DNA of 64,000 bases from Microbacterium sp. C5A9 (GTDB taxonomy: Bacteria > Actinomycetota > Actinomycetes > Actinomycetales > Microbacteriaceae). Location of the stretch: NCBI RefSeq assembly GCF_022627955.1, contig NZ_JABXGD010000006.1, positions 186,001 to 250,000 on the forward strand, given 5' to 3'. This document shows positions 56,279 to 64,000 of this stretch, piece by piece (the first letter of the stretch is position 1; each line of letters opens with the position of its first letter). A model generated the notes under the pieces. It had not been told where the DNA came from and made no database searches. It worked only from the letters and a program-made list of their open reading frames with translations. The position numbers and the translations under genes were made by a program.

Positions 56279-59200
56279 CCTGCGGATCGGTGAGATCGAG
56301 GGGCTGCGTGTCGTTGTCCGCCCGCACCGTGGATGCCGAGATGCCGAGCACCTCGGCGATGCGCGACGCGACGGTCGCCGGATCGCTGTACAGGTCGAAT
56401 GCGTGCACGCGCACGTAGTGCCAGCCGAGACGGCGGAGCACATTCGGCCGCAGGCGCAGCGTCTCGCGCAGCGACTCGCCCCGGGACTCGGGGTCGGACT
56501 CGATCACGACCGCCTTGCCGGCATGCTGCGCGACGAGCGGCAGCAGCCCGCGATAGTCCACGTCGACCGCCGCGCCGAGGCGCCGCAGCTCACGGGCGAG
56601 GGCGAGCGTCAGCGGGTCCGCGAGATCCTCGAGCCGCGCCTCGCGACCGCGAGCGGCCAGACCGCCGAGGATCGACATGAGGGTCGCGGCACCGAACTCG
56701 AGGCGTCCGTCGTCGAACGCGGAGGGCCGGATCGACGAGACGATGACCATCGAGCGACGCGCGCGGGTCATGCCGACGGTCAGCAGGCGCTCCCCGTCGG
56801 ACGAGGAGAGGTCGCCGAAGTCGCTGAGCACACGGCCGTGCTTGGTGAGGCCGTATCCGAGCGAGAAGATCACGCGGTCGCGGCTCTCGGCGACCGATTC
56901 CTCGAGGGTCAGCACTGCGAGCGGCTCTGCGGTGTCGCGTCCGACGAAGTCGGCCACATCCGACCGCCCCGCGAACGCCGAAGTCACGGCTGCGCGCACG
57001 CGCTCGGCGTGGCGACGGCTGGCGGTGACCACCATGAGCGATTCGTTCGGCCGATGCACGGCGTGCTCGACGACGAGGGTCACGACGCGCGCGACCTCGG
57101 CATCCGGGCTCTCGACCGCCCCGGAGATCGGGTCGGGAGCACCCGTTCCGCCCTCGACGTAGTCGACGGTCAGGCTCCCGCGACCGAGGTACGAGCCCGC
57201 CCACGGCAGGGAGACGATTTCTCCGCCGTAGAACGCGTCGTTGATCAGCTCGGCGAGGTCTTCGCCTCCGGCGCGATAGCTGCGCGTGAGAGTCATCACC
57301 GGCAGCAGCTCCGACAGGCGCTCGAACACCGACACCTCGTCGAACGGCACCTCCGGCTCCCACTCGGGGTCGGTGCCCACGGCGAGATCGAAGGCGGTGG
57401 GCCGCTGCGTCACCGGGTCGCCGAACGCCACGACCTGGCGCGCACGACGGATCGCCGGAGTCGCCTCCGCCAGGTTGATCGCGGCGGCATCCACCAGCAG
57501 AACCGTGTCGAACTCCACCGAATCGGGAATCTCGGGCACGAGATACGGAGACGAGATCCAGACCGGCGCCAGCGCGCGCACGAGCGTGGGGGCGGCGCTG
57601 ACGATCTCGGCCGTCGTCGTGGACTTCTGCGTCAGGGCCTTGCGCAGGTTCTGCGATTCCTGGGGCTCGTCGACGATCGCGATCTTCCACTGGTCCGCCA
57701 GCTGCGAGGCGAGCAGGGGGCCGGCCATCGCCGCGTGAGCCTCGTCGACGAGGCGGAAGTCGCGTTCGAGTCGATCGACGACGGCGGTGTTCGCGCCGAG
57801 CAGAGCCCGATCGTCCTGCAGCGCACGCTCCAGGAGCGACTGCCACCAGGCGAACTCGAGCTCCTCCCCCACCTGGGCCTCGGAGACGTGACGCACCGAC
57901 AGCTCCGTGAGCAGGGGCTCGAGGCCGAGGTCGGCGAGGCGGTCACGCAGCTCCGCGCGCTCGACGAGGTTGTCGAAGACATCGGACTTGGCGGCGAGAC
58001 CGGCGAGGATGCGGACCAGCCGCGCCACGGGAAGCGACGCCAGCGGCTCGCGGCGTCCGAGGGCCGCATCGAGCTCGGACAGCTCCGCCACGACCCGCTG
58101 CCACGCGGCGTAGACATCGGCCAGGCCCAGCGGGATCTCCGGTGCGACGCCGGCGTCGACGCAGCGCTGCCACTGCGTGCGCTGCGTCTGGATGCGCAGC
58201 AGCGATTCGTGCATCTCGGTGACGTGCACGCCGGGGCGCACGTACTCCTTGGCCAGTCGGCGGAGGCGACGGCGGTTCGCGCTGGACATGCCCGGAGAGT
58301 CGCGGCGGGATCCGTGCGCCTGGATGAGCTCGCCCAGTGGGCGCTCGAAGACGGTCGGGCTGAAGCGGTCGAGCGAGTCCCGGATGCCCTGCAGCAGCCG
58401 CAGGTATTCGCCGAGCTCATCGATCGTGGCGAAAGGCCGCATGTGGGTCTGCGCGATCAGCGCATAGCCGCGTTCCAGCAGCACGGGAACGCTGTCGGCG
58501 TGCAGGCGTCCGGCGAGCTGATGCGCCGAGCGGGCGGCGTCGGTGGTCGAGAACGTGACGCCGTACCAGGGAGAGTCGTCAGGACCGAAGCGGAACTCGC
58601 CCAGGCGGGCGGCATGCGAGAGCGCCTCCGCGGCCGCCGAGCGGTCGTTCGCCAGTCGGCGCAGGGTGTCGGCGGAGAGTCGGGCGGTGGTCGACGGCGG
58701 AGTCGGGAGCGATGCGAGCCGGGTGAGATGGCGTGTGGCGTCGAGCACGGAGGATCCGGTGCCCGCGACCGGCGCGGTGAGCGCCCGGCGGTAGTCGATG
58801 AGCACGCTGCGCAGGCGCACCAGTGCGTCGTCGACGTCGCTGACCTTCGGGGCGGAGGCCTTCTCGTTGCGGCCGATCGCCCGCACCAGGTCGCGACGGA
58901 CGCTCTGACTCGAGATGGCGAGCCCGTCGAGCCCGATCCCTGCCAGTCGGTGACGGACGCCGTCGAGGGTCGACCGCCGGGCGGACACCACGAGCACGCG
59001 CTTGCCTGCGCGCACCAGCTCGCCCACGGCGTTGATGACGGTCTGCGTGCCGCCCGTTCCCGGCAGCGTCGCGACGGTGAGCGACTGCCCCGCGGCGATC
59101 CGCGCGAGCACCGCTTCCTGCTCGGCATCCGCATCGAGCAGCAGGTTGTCGGAAGCGGGCGTGCGGTCGTCGGGCCCGACATGATGCGGGGCCGGACGAC

Positions 59201-59993
59201 GTGCCGTGACCTGCTCGCGATCGCCGACGTGCCCGGCCAGCGCGTTCAGCATCACGTGGTCGAGGTTGCCTCCGTCGCGCGACATCGCTCCGCCCACGTC
59301 GGCGAATGTCGAGACGACGAGGCGGGGCAGCACGGTGAAGGTGTCGATCGCGCGGGTCGTCGCGCGAAGGCTGTCGATCACCGGCTGCGGTTTGAACACG
59401 CCGCCGTCGTATGCGAGGGATGCGAGCGCGGCAGCGTCGATGGTGATCCCGAAATGCTCCCGTGCCACGCGCACGAGCTCGGGGTTCATCTCGAAGACGC
59501 CGTGCAGCTTGAGCTCGAAGTCGGTGTGGTGCCGGCGGATGGCGAGCGGGCGCAGCAGGACGGGGGCCGAGAAGTCGGCTCCGCCGATGCGCCACCCGGC
59601 CAGCCCGACCGCCAGGTGCACGGCCTCGATGCCGCGGACCGTGCGCAGTTCGGTGTTCTTGGCGGTGATGCGCTCGGCGGCGAGCCGCGCCGTGCGCAGA
59701 CCGACCTCGTCGCGGAAGAGATTGGACAGCAGCGTCGACTTGCCGGTGATGAACTGCGGCAGGCTGCCGGGGTGGGCCTTCGAGATGTCGATGCCCGACT
59801 CGATCGTGTCTCGGAACGTTACCAGCGGAGAGGCCCCACCGAGATCGGCGGCCTCGGCGCGCAGGCGGGTGCGCTCCGCCTCGGCGGCGTGCGCGACGTC
59901 GATGTACGCCGGGGTCACGTGCGACTCCCCCAGGTTCACCGGGGCATCGTTCGCTGCTTCCGCAGCCTTGCCATCACGTCGCCACACCCTCAC
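56271..59993 (-). CDS. Large SF1-helicase-like protein with degenerate ATPase motifs and C-terminal PD-(D/E)xK-like nuclease domain
   Basis: 1240 residues from GTG 59993. A DUF4011-like N-terminal region (about 40-280) precedes two RecA-like halves. Motif I reads LPGTGGTQT (310-318): the Walker A Lys is Gly315. The Walker B region near 835 reads LLVDAAAINLAEA, with Ala in place of the catalytic Glu of VDEA. Later motifs look better kept: VVAFGDPVTQRP (III), MTLTRSYRA (IV), RVIFSLGYG (V), VGMTRARRSMVIVSS (VI). The last 90 residues (VDVDYRGLLPLVA, VVIESDPES, NVLRRLGWHYVRVHAFDLY) match the Vsr/DUF559-like nuclease tail of such helicases. Likely DNA-binding and DNA-repair or defence related, but unable to hydrolyse ATP in the normal way. 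Confidence 0.8.
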   Translation of the reverse strand: MRVWRRDGKAAEAANDAPVNLGESHVTPAYIDVAHAAEAERTRLRAEAADLGGASPLVTFRDTIESGIDISKAHPGSLPQFITGKSTLLSNLFRDEVGLRTARLAAERITAKNTELRTVRGIEAVHLAVGLAGWRIGGADFSAPVLLRPLAIRRHHTDFELKLHGVFEMNPELVRVAREHFGITIDAAALASLAYDGGVFKPQPVIDSLRATTRAIDTFTVLPRLVVSTFADVGGAMSRDGGNLDHVMLNALAGHVGDREQVTARRPAPHHVGPDDRTPASDNLLLDADAEQEAVLARIAAGQSLTVATLPGTGGTQTVINAVGELVRAGKRVLVVSARRSTLDGVRHRLAGIGLDGLAISSQSVRRDLVRAIGRNEKASAPKVSDVDDALVRLRSVLIDYRRALTAPVAGTGSSVLDATRHLTRLASLPTPPSTTARLSADTLRRLANDRSAAAEALSHAARLGEFRFGPDDSPWYGVTFSTTDAARSAHQLAGRLHADSVPVLLERGYALIAQTHMRPFATIDELGEYLRLLQGIRDSLDRFSPTVFERPLGELIQAHGSRRDSPGMSSANRRRLRRLAKEYVRPGVHVTEMHESLLRIQTQRTQWQRCVDAGVAPEIPLGLADVYAAWQRVVAELSELDAALGRREPLASLPVARLVRILAGLAAKSDVFDNLVERAELRDRLADLGLEPLLTELSVRHVSEAQVGEELEFAWWQSLLERALQDDRALLGANTAVVDRLERDFRLVDEAHAAMAGPLLASQLADQWKIAIVDEPQESQNLRKALTQKSTTTAEIVSAAPTLVRALAPVWISSPYLVPEIPDSVEFDTVLLVDAAAINLAEATPAIRRARQVVAFGDPVTQRPTAFDLAVGTDPEWEPEVPFDEVSVFERLSELLPVMTLTRSYRAGGEDLAELINDAFYGGEIVSLPWAGSYLGRGSLTVDYVEGGTGAPDPISGAVESPDAEVARVVTLVVEHAVHRPNESLMVVTASRRHAERVRAAVTSAFAGRSDVADFVGRDTAEPLAVLTLEESVAESRDRVIFSLGYGLTKHGRVLSDFGDLSSSDGERLLTVGMTRARRSMVIVSSIRPSAFDDGRLEFGAATLMSILGGLAARGREARLEDLADPLTLALARELRRLGAAVDVDYRGLLPLVAQHAGKAVVIESDPESRGESLRETLRLRPNVLRRLGWHYVRVHAFDLYSDPATVASRIAEVLGISASTVRADNDTQPLDLTDPQDD

Positions 59994-60175
59994 ACACTAA
60001 GCGCGACGCGTCGCCGTGGCGGTATCCCTGGCGGGTTTCACCGGATTTCCGCCGGTTCGAGCGCCTCCTCCGCGTGCCCGGCACCTCTCCTCCACGGATG
60101 ATGCCGAACATCCGGTGTCCCCCGCCACCGCGCCCACGGCACTCGGGGATGCCACCTGCGGGTCAGGATGGATGC

Positions 60176-60691
60176 ATGACGTTCCGCTACGACTTCGCCC
60201 CCACTCCGTTCGGTGACGCTCTCGCGGTGTACTCGGAGGCGGGGATCGTGCGCTTCGACCTCTCGGAATCCGCAGATCCGTCGGTCCCCTGGCTGCTCGA
60301 GAACATCTCGCGCCGGCTCGGGGCCGTCCCCGAGCCCGACCCCGGCGCCGCGGCGGAGCTGACCCCGCTCCTCGACGCCTACTTCGACGGGGTGCCCGTC
60401 GACTTCCCCGAGCAGATCGACATCGACTGGCGCCTGGCCGAGGGCTTCTCCCGCGCTGCGCTGCAGACGATCTGCACGATCGCCTGGGGCGAGACCCTCA
60501 GCTACGGCGAGGTGGCCGCCCTCGCCGGTCACCCCGGAGCCGCGCGCGCCGTCGGGACGGCGTGCCGCCTCACCCCGTTCTCCATCATCGTCCCGGTGCA
60601 CCGCGTCGTGCGCTCCGACGGCTCCGCGGGGCAGTACGGCGCTCACCCCGAACGCAAGACGTTCCTCCTCGACCTGGAGGCGCGGCACTGA
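60176..60691 (+). CDS. Alkyltransferase-like protein (O6-alkylguanine transferase homologue lacking the acceptor Cys)
   Basis: 171 residues. The C-terminal DNA-binding domain of O6-alkylguanine-DNA alkyltransferases is complete: ALQTICTIAWGETLSYGEVAALAGHPGAARAVGTACRLTPFSIIVPVHRVVRSDGSAGQYGAHPERKTFLL. The active-site PCHRV reads PVHRV: codon GTG at 60596-60598 gives Val141. The arginine finger (ARAVG) and asparagine-hinge area remain. Alkyltransferase-like (ATL) proteins with Trp or Ala here bind alkylated guanine and hand it to nucleotide excision repair. This one most likely acts the same way rather than repairing DNA directly. Confidence 0.85.
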   Translation: MTFRYDFAPTPFGDALAVYSEAGIVRFDLSESADPSVPWLLENISRRLGAVPEPDPGAAAELTPLLDAYFDGVPVDFPEQIDIDWRLAEGFSRAALQTICTIAWGETLSYGEVAALAGHPGAARAVGTACRLTPFSIIVPVHRVVRSDGSAGQYGAHPERKTFLLDLEARH

Positions 60692-60730
60692 TCGCACACG
60701 GCGACACACCCGACGTCGCCCCCGAACAGC

Positions 60731-60763
60731 GTGGACCCCGGCGAGTAGGCCGCCGGGGTCCAC
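60731..60763. terminator. Hairpin terminator between the ATL gene and actP
   Basis: GTGGACCCCGGCG-N7-CGCCGGGGTCCAC, a 13-bp perfect stem between convergent genes. Suited to both directions, although no long T-run follows. Confidence 0.7.
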
Positions 60764-60798
60764 GTGTACGGCGGTGTCCCGCACCGCGAGGGCATCGA

Positions 60799-62436
60799 TC
60801 AGTGATCGACGGCCTTCTCGGCACCGAACCCGGTGAGCGAGCGCACCTCCATCTCTGCGGCCAGCGTCGGCGACTCCTTCGTCCTGCTCGTGATGGTCCC
60901 GAGCCAGCCGAGGAAGAACCCGATGGGGATCGACACGATGCCGGGATTGTTCATCGGCCACAGCACGATGTCGATCCCGGGGATCATCGAGGTGGGCGAG
61001 CCCGAGAACACCGGAGACAGCACGATCAGGATGATCGCCGCCCCGAGGCCTCCGTACATGCTCCACACCGCGCCCCGCGTCGTGAAGCGCCGCCAGAACA
61101 GCGAGTACAGGATGGTCGGCAGGTTCGCCGATGCCGCGACGGCGAAGGCCAAGGCGACGAGGAAGGCGATGTTCTGCCCCTGCGCCCCGATGCCGCCGAC
61201 GATCGCGAGGATGCCGATCACGATCACGGTGCGGCGGGCGACACGGACCTCGCCGTTCGGATCCGGCTCGACCGGGTTGCCCGCCGCATCCTTCCTGCCC
61301 TTCTGGATCACGTTGGCGTAGATGTCGTGAGCGAATGAGGCGGCGGCCGTGATGGTGAGGCCGGCCACCACGGCGAGGATGGTGGCGAAGGCCACCGCCG
61401 AGATGAATCCGAGCAGCACCGGACCGCCGAGGTACAGGGCGAGGAGCGGAGCGGCCGAGTTCGGTCCACCCGGCGCGGCCGCGATGACATCGGCTCCCAC
61501 GAGAGCACCGGCGCCGTAGCCGAGCACCAGCGTCAGCAGATAGAACCCGCCGATCAGCCAGATCGCCCACACCACCGACCGACGCGCTTCCTTGGCGGTC
61601 GGGACGGTGTAGAACCGCATCAGCACGTGCGGCAGACCGGCGGTGCCGAGCACCAGCGCCATGCCCAGCGACAGGAAGTCCCACGGGTTGGCGCCGTACT
61701 GCAGCCCCGGAGCGAGGATCGCGTCTCCCTTGTCGGAGTTCGCCACCGCCGCCTCGAGCAGGGTGTTCAGGTTGAACCCGTGGATCGCGAGGACCCACAC
61801 GGTCATCGCGATGGCACCGCCGATGAGCAGGAACGCCTTGACGATCTGCACCCAGGTGGTCCCCTTCATGCCGCCGATCAGCACATAGACGATCATGAGC
61901 ACGCCCACGACAGCGATGACGATCGACTGCCCCACGCGTCCGTCGATGCCGAGGAGCAGCGAGACCAGACCACCGGCACCGGCCATCTGCGCGAGCAGAT
62001 AGAAGAAGCAGACGGCGAGCGTGGTGATGGCCGCCGCCATCCGCACCGGACGCTGCTTCAGGCGGAAGGAGAGGACGTCGGCCATCGTGAACTTGCCGGT
62101 GTTGCGCATGAGCTCGGCCACGAGCAGCAGGGCCACGAGCCAGGCGACGAGGAATCCGATCGAGTAGAGGAACCCGTCGTAGCCGTTGATCGCGATCGCC
62201 CCGCAGATGCCGAGGAACGATGCCGCCGACAGGTAGTCGCCGGCGATCGCGAAACCGTTCTGCGGCCCGGTGAAGGATCGACCCGCCGCGTAGTAGTCGG
62301 CCGCGGTCTTGTTGTTCCGGCTCGCGCGGATGACGATGAACAGCGTCACCGCGACGAACGCGACGAAGATCGAGATGTTGAGCACGGGATTGCTCTCGAC
62401 AGCGAGGGTCTCGCCGGTGGCGGTCAGGACGTTCAT
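60799..62436 (-). CDS. actP: Cation/acetate symporter
   Basis: 545 residues, a sodium:solute symporter with about 13 membrane helices. YYAAGRSFTGPQNGFAIAGDYLSAASFLGI and GTAGLPHVLMRFYTVPTAKEARRSV are diagnostic of ActP-type acetate/propionate permeases. GGYLT-like SSS residues occur along helix 5. The start overlaps the DUF485 gene by four bases, the usual yjcH-actP order. Probably imports short-chain carboxylates. Confidence 0.93.
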   Translation of the reverse strand: MNVLTATGETLAVESNPVLNISIFVAFVAVTLFIVIRASRNNKTAADYYAAGRSFTGPQNGFAIAGDYLSAASFLGICGAIAINGYDGFLYSIGFLVAWLVALLLVAELMRNTGKFTMADVLSFRLKQRPVRMAAAITTLAVCFFYLLAQMAGAGGLVSLLLGIDGRVGQSIVIAVVGVLMIVYVLIGGMKGTTWVQIVKAFLLIGGAIAMTVWVLAIHGFNLNTLLEAAVANSDKGDAILAPGLQYGANPWDFLSLGMALVLGTAGLPHVLMRFYTVPTAKEARRSVVWAIWLIGGFYLLTLVLGYGAGALVGADVIAAAPGGPNSAAPLLALYLGGPVLLGFISAVAFATILAVVAGLTITAAASFAHDIYANVIQKGRKDAAGNPVEPDPNGEVRVARRTVIVIGILAIVGGIGAQGQNIAFLVALAFAVAASANLPTILYSLFWRRFTTRGAVWSMYGGLGAAIILIVLSPVFSGSPTSMIPGIDIVLWPMNNPGIVSIPIGFFLGWLGTITSRTKESPTLAAEMEVRSLTGFGAEKAVDH

Positions 62437-62781
62437 GCGTGCCCCTGCGCCTTCTCGAGTTCTTCACGGATCTCGGTCGCTATCGGATCGAGCTTCCGAT
62501 TCGCGAAGGCGACATATCCCATCGTGATCGCGAATGTGGTGACGAATTGTCCGAGTCCCAGCAGCAGCCCGACGGTGATATCCCCCCCAGACGCGCTGCG
62601 CCATGAAATCGGTCGCGAACGCCCCGAGCAGGACATAGACGAAATACCAGATCAGGAAGAATGCCGCGAGCGGGAAGATGAATGATCGCTGCGTGCGTTT
62701 GAGCGTGCGGAAACGTTCGGATTCCTCGACGGCGATGTAGTCGATTCCGTCCGCCGATTCGGCAGGTGAATGGTCGGTCAT
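62433..62781 (-). pseudogene. DUF485 (YjcH-like) membrane protein with a one-base frameshift
   Basis: Two frames together give a normal DUF485 protein of about 115 residues: MTDHSPAESADGIDYI...RTQRSFIFPLAAFFLIWYFVYVLLGAFATDFMAQRVWG in one, then DITVGLLLGLGQFVTTFAITMGYVAFANRKLDPIATEIREELEKAQGHA in the other. They join at a run of seven C on the plus strand (62582-62588, seven G in the gene). Six G restore one frame. It overlaps actP by four bases. DUF485 proteins accompany acetate symporters; the partner may be lost, the run may slip during translation, or the base may be a sequencing error. Confidence 0.8.
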
Positions 62782-62893
62782 GGGGCCTCCTTGCCACATG
62801 GTCTACGTCTCGCGCGGGCCGGCCTCGCGAGTGGTAGGGTCGACGCTACGAAACGGGGAACGGTGCCGTCACCCCCGAAAGTAGGTAGTCGTC

Positions 62894-63754
62894 GTGAGCA
62901 CAGCGACCGGGATGGAATCCGAGACCGAGCTCGTCGCCAGAGCCGTGCGCGAGCTCTCTCAGCGAACCCGATTTCCCGTCGCGTTCGGCGGCCTGATCGA
63001 CGAGGGGGTCGTCAGCGTCTCGAGCATCGTGGGCAACCGGACCCGCAGCCTCGACGGCCTGCGCGTGCGCCCGGAGCGTGGACTCGGCGGCCGCGCGATG
63101 ATGGAGATGCGCCCCCGCATGACGAACGACTACGGCTCATCCCGGCAGATCACCCACGACTACGACATGTTCGTGCTCGGCGAGGGGCTGCACACGCTGC
63201 TGGCGCTGCCGATCATCGTGTCCGGTCGCCCCCGGGGCGTGCTCTACGCCGGGGCCTGGGACCGGACTCCGGTCGGCGGGGTCACGACAGCGCCCGCCAT
63301 GCAGATCGCCCAGTCCGTGGCGGACGAGCTGCGCATCCGCGATGAGGTCGATCGCCGCCTGCGCGGGTCGGTGCCCCCGCCCGACGCCGTCGCACCGCGC
63401 CAGCGCGAGGAGCTGCGCGAGAGCTTCGCCGAGCTGCGCAGCATCGCCGCCTCGGTCGACGACGTCGACCTGCGTGCGCGCATCGCCCAGGTCGAGCAGC
63501 GCCTGGTCCTGCTCGCCGGCGACGCGGGCTCCCCTCCCGCGACGGGACCGGTGCCCACCGTCCACCTCTCTCGGCGAGAGACCGACGTGCTGGCGTGCGC
63601 GGCACTCGGCGCGACGAATGCCGAGATCGCCGCCCAGCTCGGACTCCGGGAAGGCACGGTCAAGGCGTATCTGGGTACCGCGATGTCGAAGCTCGACGCC
63701 TCGACGCGCCACGCTGCGGTGACGAAAGCGCGTCGCGCGGGCATCCTTCCCTGA
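62894..63754 (+). CDS. GAF-domain LuxR-family transcriptional regulator
   Basis: 286 residues. The N-terminal 150 form a GAF-like sensor (LSQRTRFPVAFGGLIDEGVVSVSSIVGNRT, GLGGRAMMEMRPRMTNDY, LALPIIVSGRPRGVLYAGAW), and the C-terminal LuxR-type HTH is LSRRETDVLACAALGATNAEIAAQLGLREGTVKAYLGTAMSKLDASTRHAAVTKARRAGIL. The start is GTG 62894. It is divergent from the DUF485/actP genes across 112 bases and may control them, as in actinobacterial acetate or fatty-acid uptake loci. Confidence 0.88.
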   Translation: MSTATGMESETELVARAVRELSQRTRFPVAFGGLIDEGVVSVSSIVGNRTRSLDGLRVRPERGLGGRAMMEMRPRMTNDYGSSRQITHDYDMFVLGEGLHTLLALPIIVSGRPRGVLYAGAWDRTPVGGVTTAPAMQIAQSVADELRIRDEVDRRLRGSVPPPDAVAPRQREELRESFAELRSIAASVDDVDLRARIAQVEQRLVLLAGDAGSPPATGPVPTVHLSRRETDVLACAALGATNAEIAAQLGLREGTVKAYLGTAMSKLDASTRHAAVTKARRAGILP

Positions 63755-63853
63755 GGGCGAATTACCGCCTCAGGTCGCGATCGCCGTCAATCTGGAGTTC
63801 TCCGAATGACGAATTGCTTCTGATATCCCCGTGGCCGCTGTATCGTCGTCATC

Positions 63854-64000
63854 ATGGCAAGAAGAATTGTGCACCAGCTGGTTGATGACATCGACGGCAG
63901 CATTCTGGAGGTCGGCGAAGGCGAGACCGTCCATTTCTCACTGAATGGCGCCTCTTACGAGATCGACCTGAATGCAGAGCACGCGGAAGAATTGCGCACC
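63854..64000 (+). CDS. lsr2: Lsr2-family nucleoid-associated protein (cut by window edge)
   Basis: The first 49 codons from ATG 63854. ARRIVHQLVDDIDGSIL and EGETVHFSLNGASYEIDLNAEHAEELR match the N-terminal dimerisation domain of Lsr2, an H-NS-like protein of actinobacteria that silences AT-rich DNA. The AT-hook-like C-terminus lies outside the window. The 99 bases before the start are AT-richer than the surroundings and likely hold the promoter. Confidence 0.9.
   Translation, partial: MARRIVHQLVDDIDGSILEVGEGETVHFSLNGASYEIDLNAEHAEELRT

Noticed and set aside
56115..60101. A 4-kb open frame on the plus strand opposite the helicase-like gene
   Set aside because: Its translation is Arg/Gly/Glu/Asp-rich without domains, while the minus strand has recognisable helicase motifs. 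It is an antisense shadow caused by GC-rich third positions.
60176..60691. Active O6-methylguanine-DNA methyltransferase
   Set aside because: The nucleotide sequence clearly gives Val at the acceptor position (GTG), so a self-alkylating enzyme is not supported.

Overview
The window looks like chromosome of a high-GC Gram-positive actinobacterium, most likely Microbacteriaceae and close to Microbacterium. This is inferred from the GC-rich coding bias, many GTG starts, four-base ATGA gene overlaps, class Ib ribonucleotide reductase (nrdHIEF), an Lsr2-type nucleoid protein at the right edge, and the recurrent GGATGC/GCATCC hexamer. There are no rRNA genes, CRISPR arrays, transposases, integrases or phage structural genes. 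One tRNA gene is present.

Layout. 1-760: the tail of a type VII secretion-like gene pair, cut by the left edge. 912-3962: a sulfur-assimilation operon (hydrolase-like protein, O-acetylhomoserine sulfhydrylase-type PLP enzyme, LLM flavin monooxygenase). 4001-9351: mixed metabolic genes (two-gene oxidoreductase/NYN unit, Dabb protein, DUF4166/TIGR01777 pair, aldo/keto reductase). 9487-10612: a compact XRE / XRE / ImmA-like peptidase locus with a perfect palindrome on one start codon. 10617-17525: small housekeeping and membrane genes around pgi. 17816-21661: nrdFEIH with a dedicated control region. 22051-26141: MFS transporter, sugar kinase, hydrolase and acyl-CoA dehydrogenase. 26246-32654: Lrp regulator, two class III aminotransferases, a PucR regulator and MmsA, which together suit omega-amino acid (for example beta-alanine) degradation to acyl-CoA. 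32677-39401: an amine-utilisation module with a FadR-type regulator, SDR, aldehyde dehydrogenase, gamma-glutamyl amide hydrolase, gamma-glutamyl-amine synthetase and a divergent ethanolamine-type permease. 39427-45137: regulators, SDR and sugar oxidoreductase. 45210-51337: complete histidine utilisation operon hutHUIG with a divergent IclR regulator. 51338-52050: a decapitated OmpA-like remnant and tRNA-Ala(CGC). 52102-56278: galU, 5-formyl-THF cyclo-ligase, FmdB-like protein, mscL. 56271-59993: a very large helicase-like protein that has lost the Walker A lysine. 60176-60691: an alkyltransferase-like protein with Val in place of the alkyl-accepting Cys. 60799-62781: acetate symporter actP behind a DUF485 gene that is broken by one extra G. 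62894-64000: a GAF-LuxR regulator and the start of lsr2.

The strongest candidates for something less described are the amine module, in which an alcohol-type dehydrogenase (SDR) stands where the putrescine oxidase PuuB would be expected, pointing to a gamma-glutamyl-ethanolamide route; the ATPase-dead-looking helicase/nuclease protein; the Cys-less alkyltransferase-like protein; and the XRE/XRE/ImmA locus with shared start-codon operators. All functional calls rest on motif and context reading; no database search was possible.
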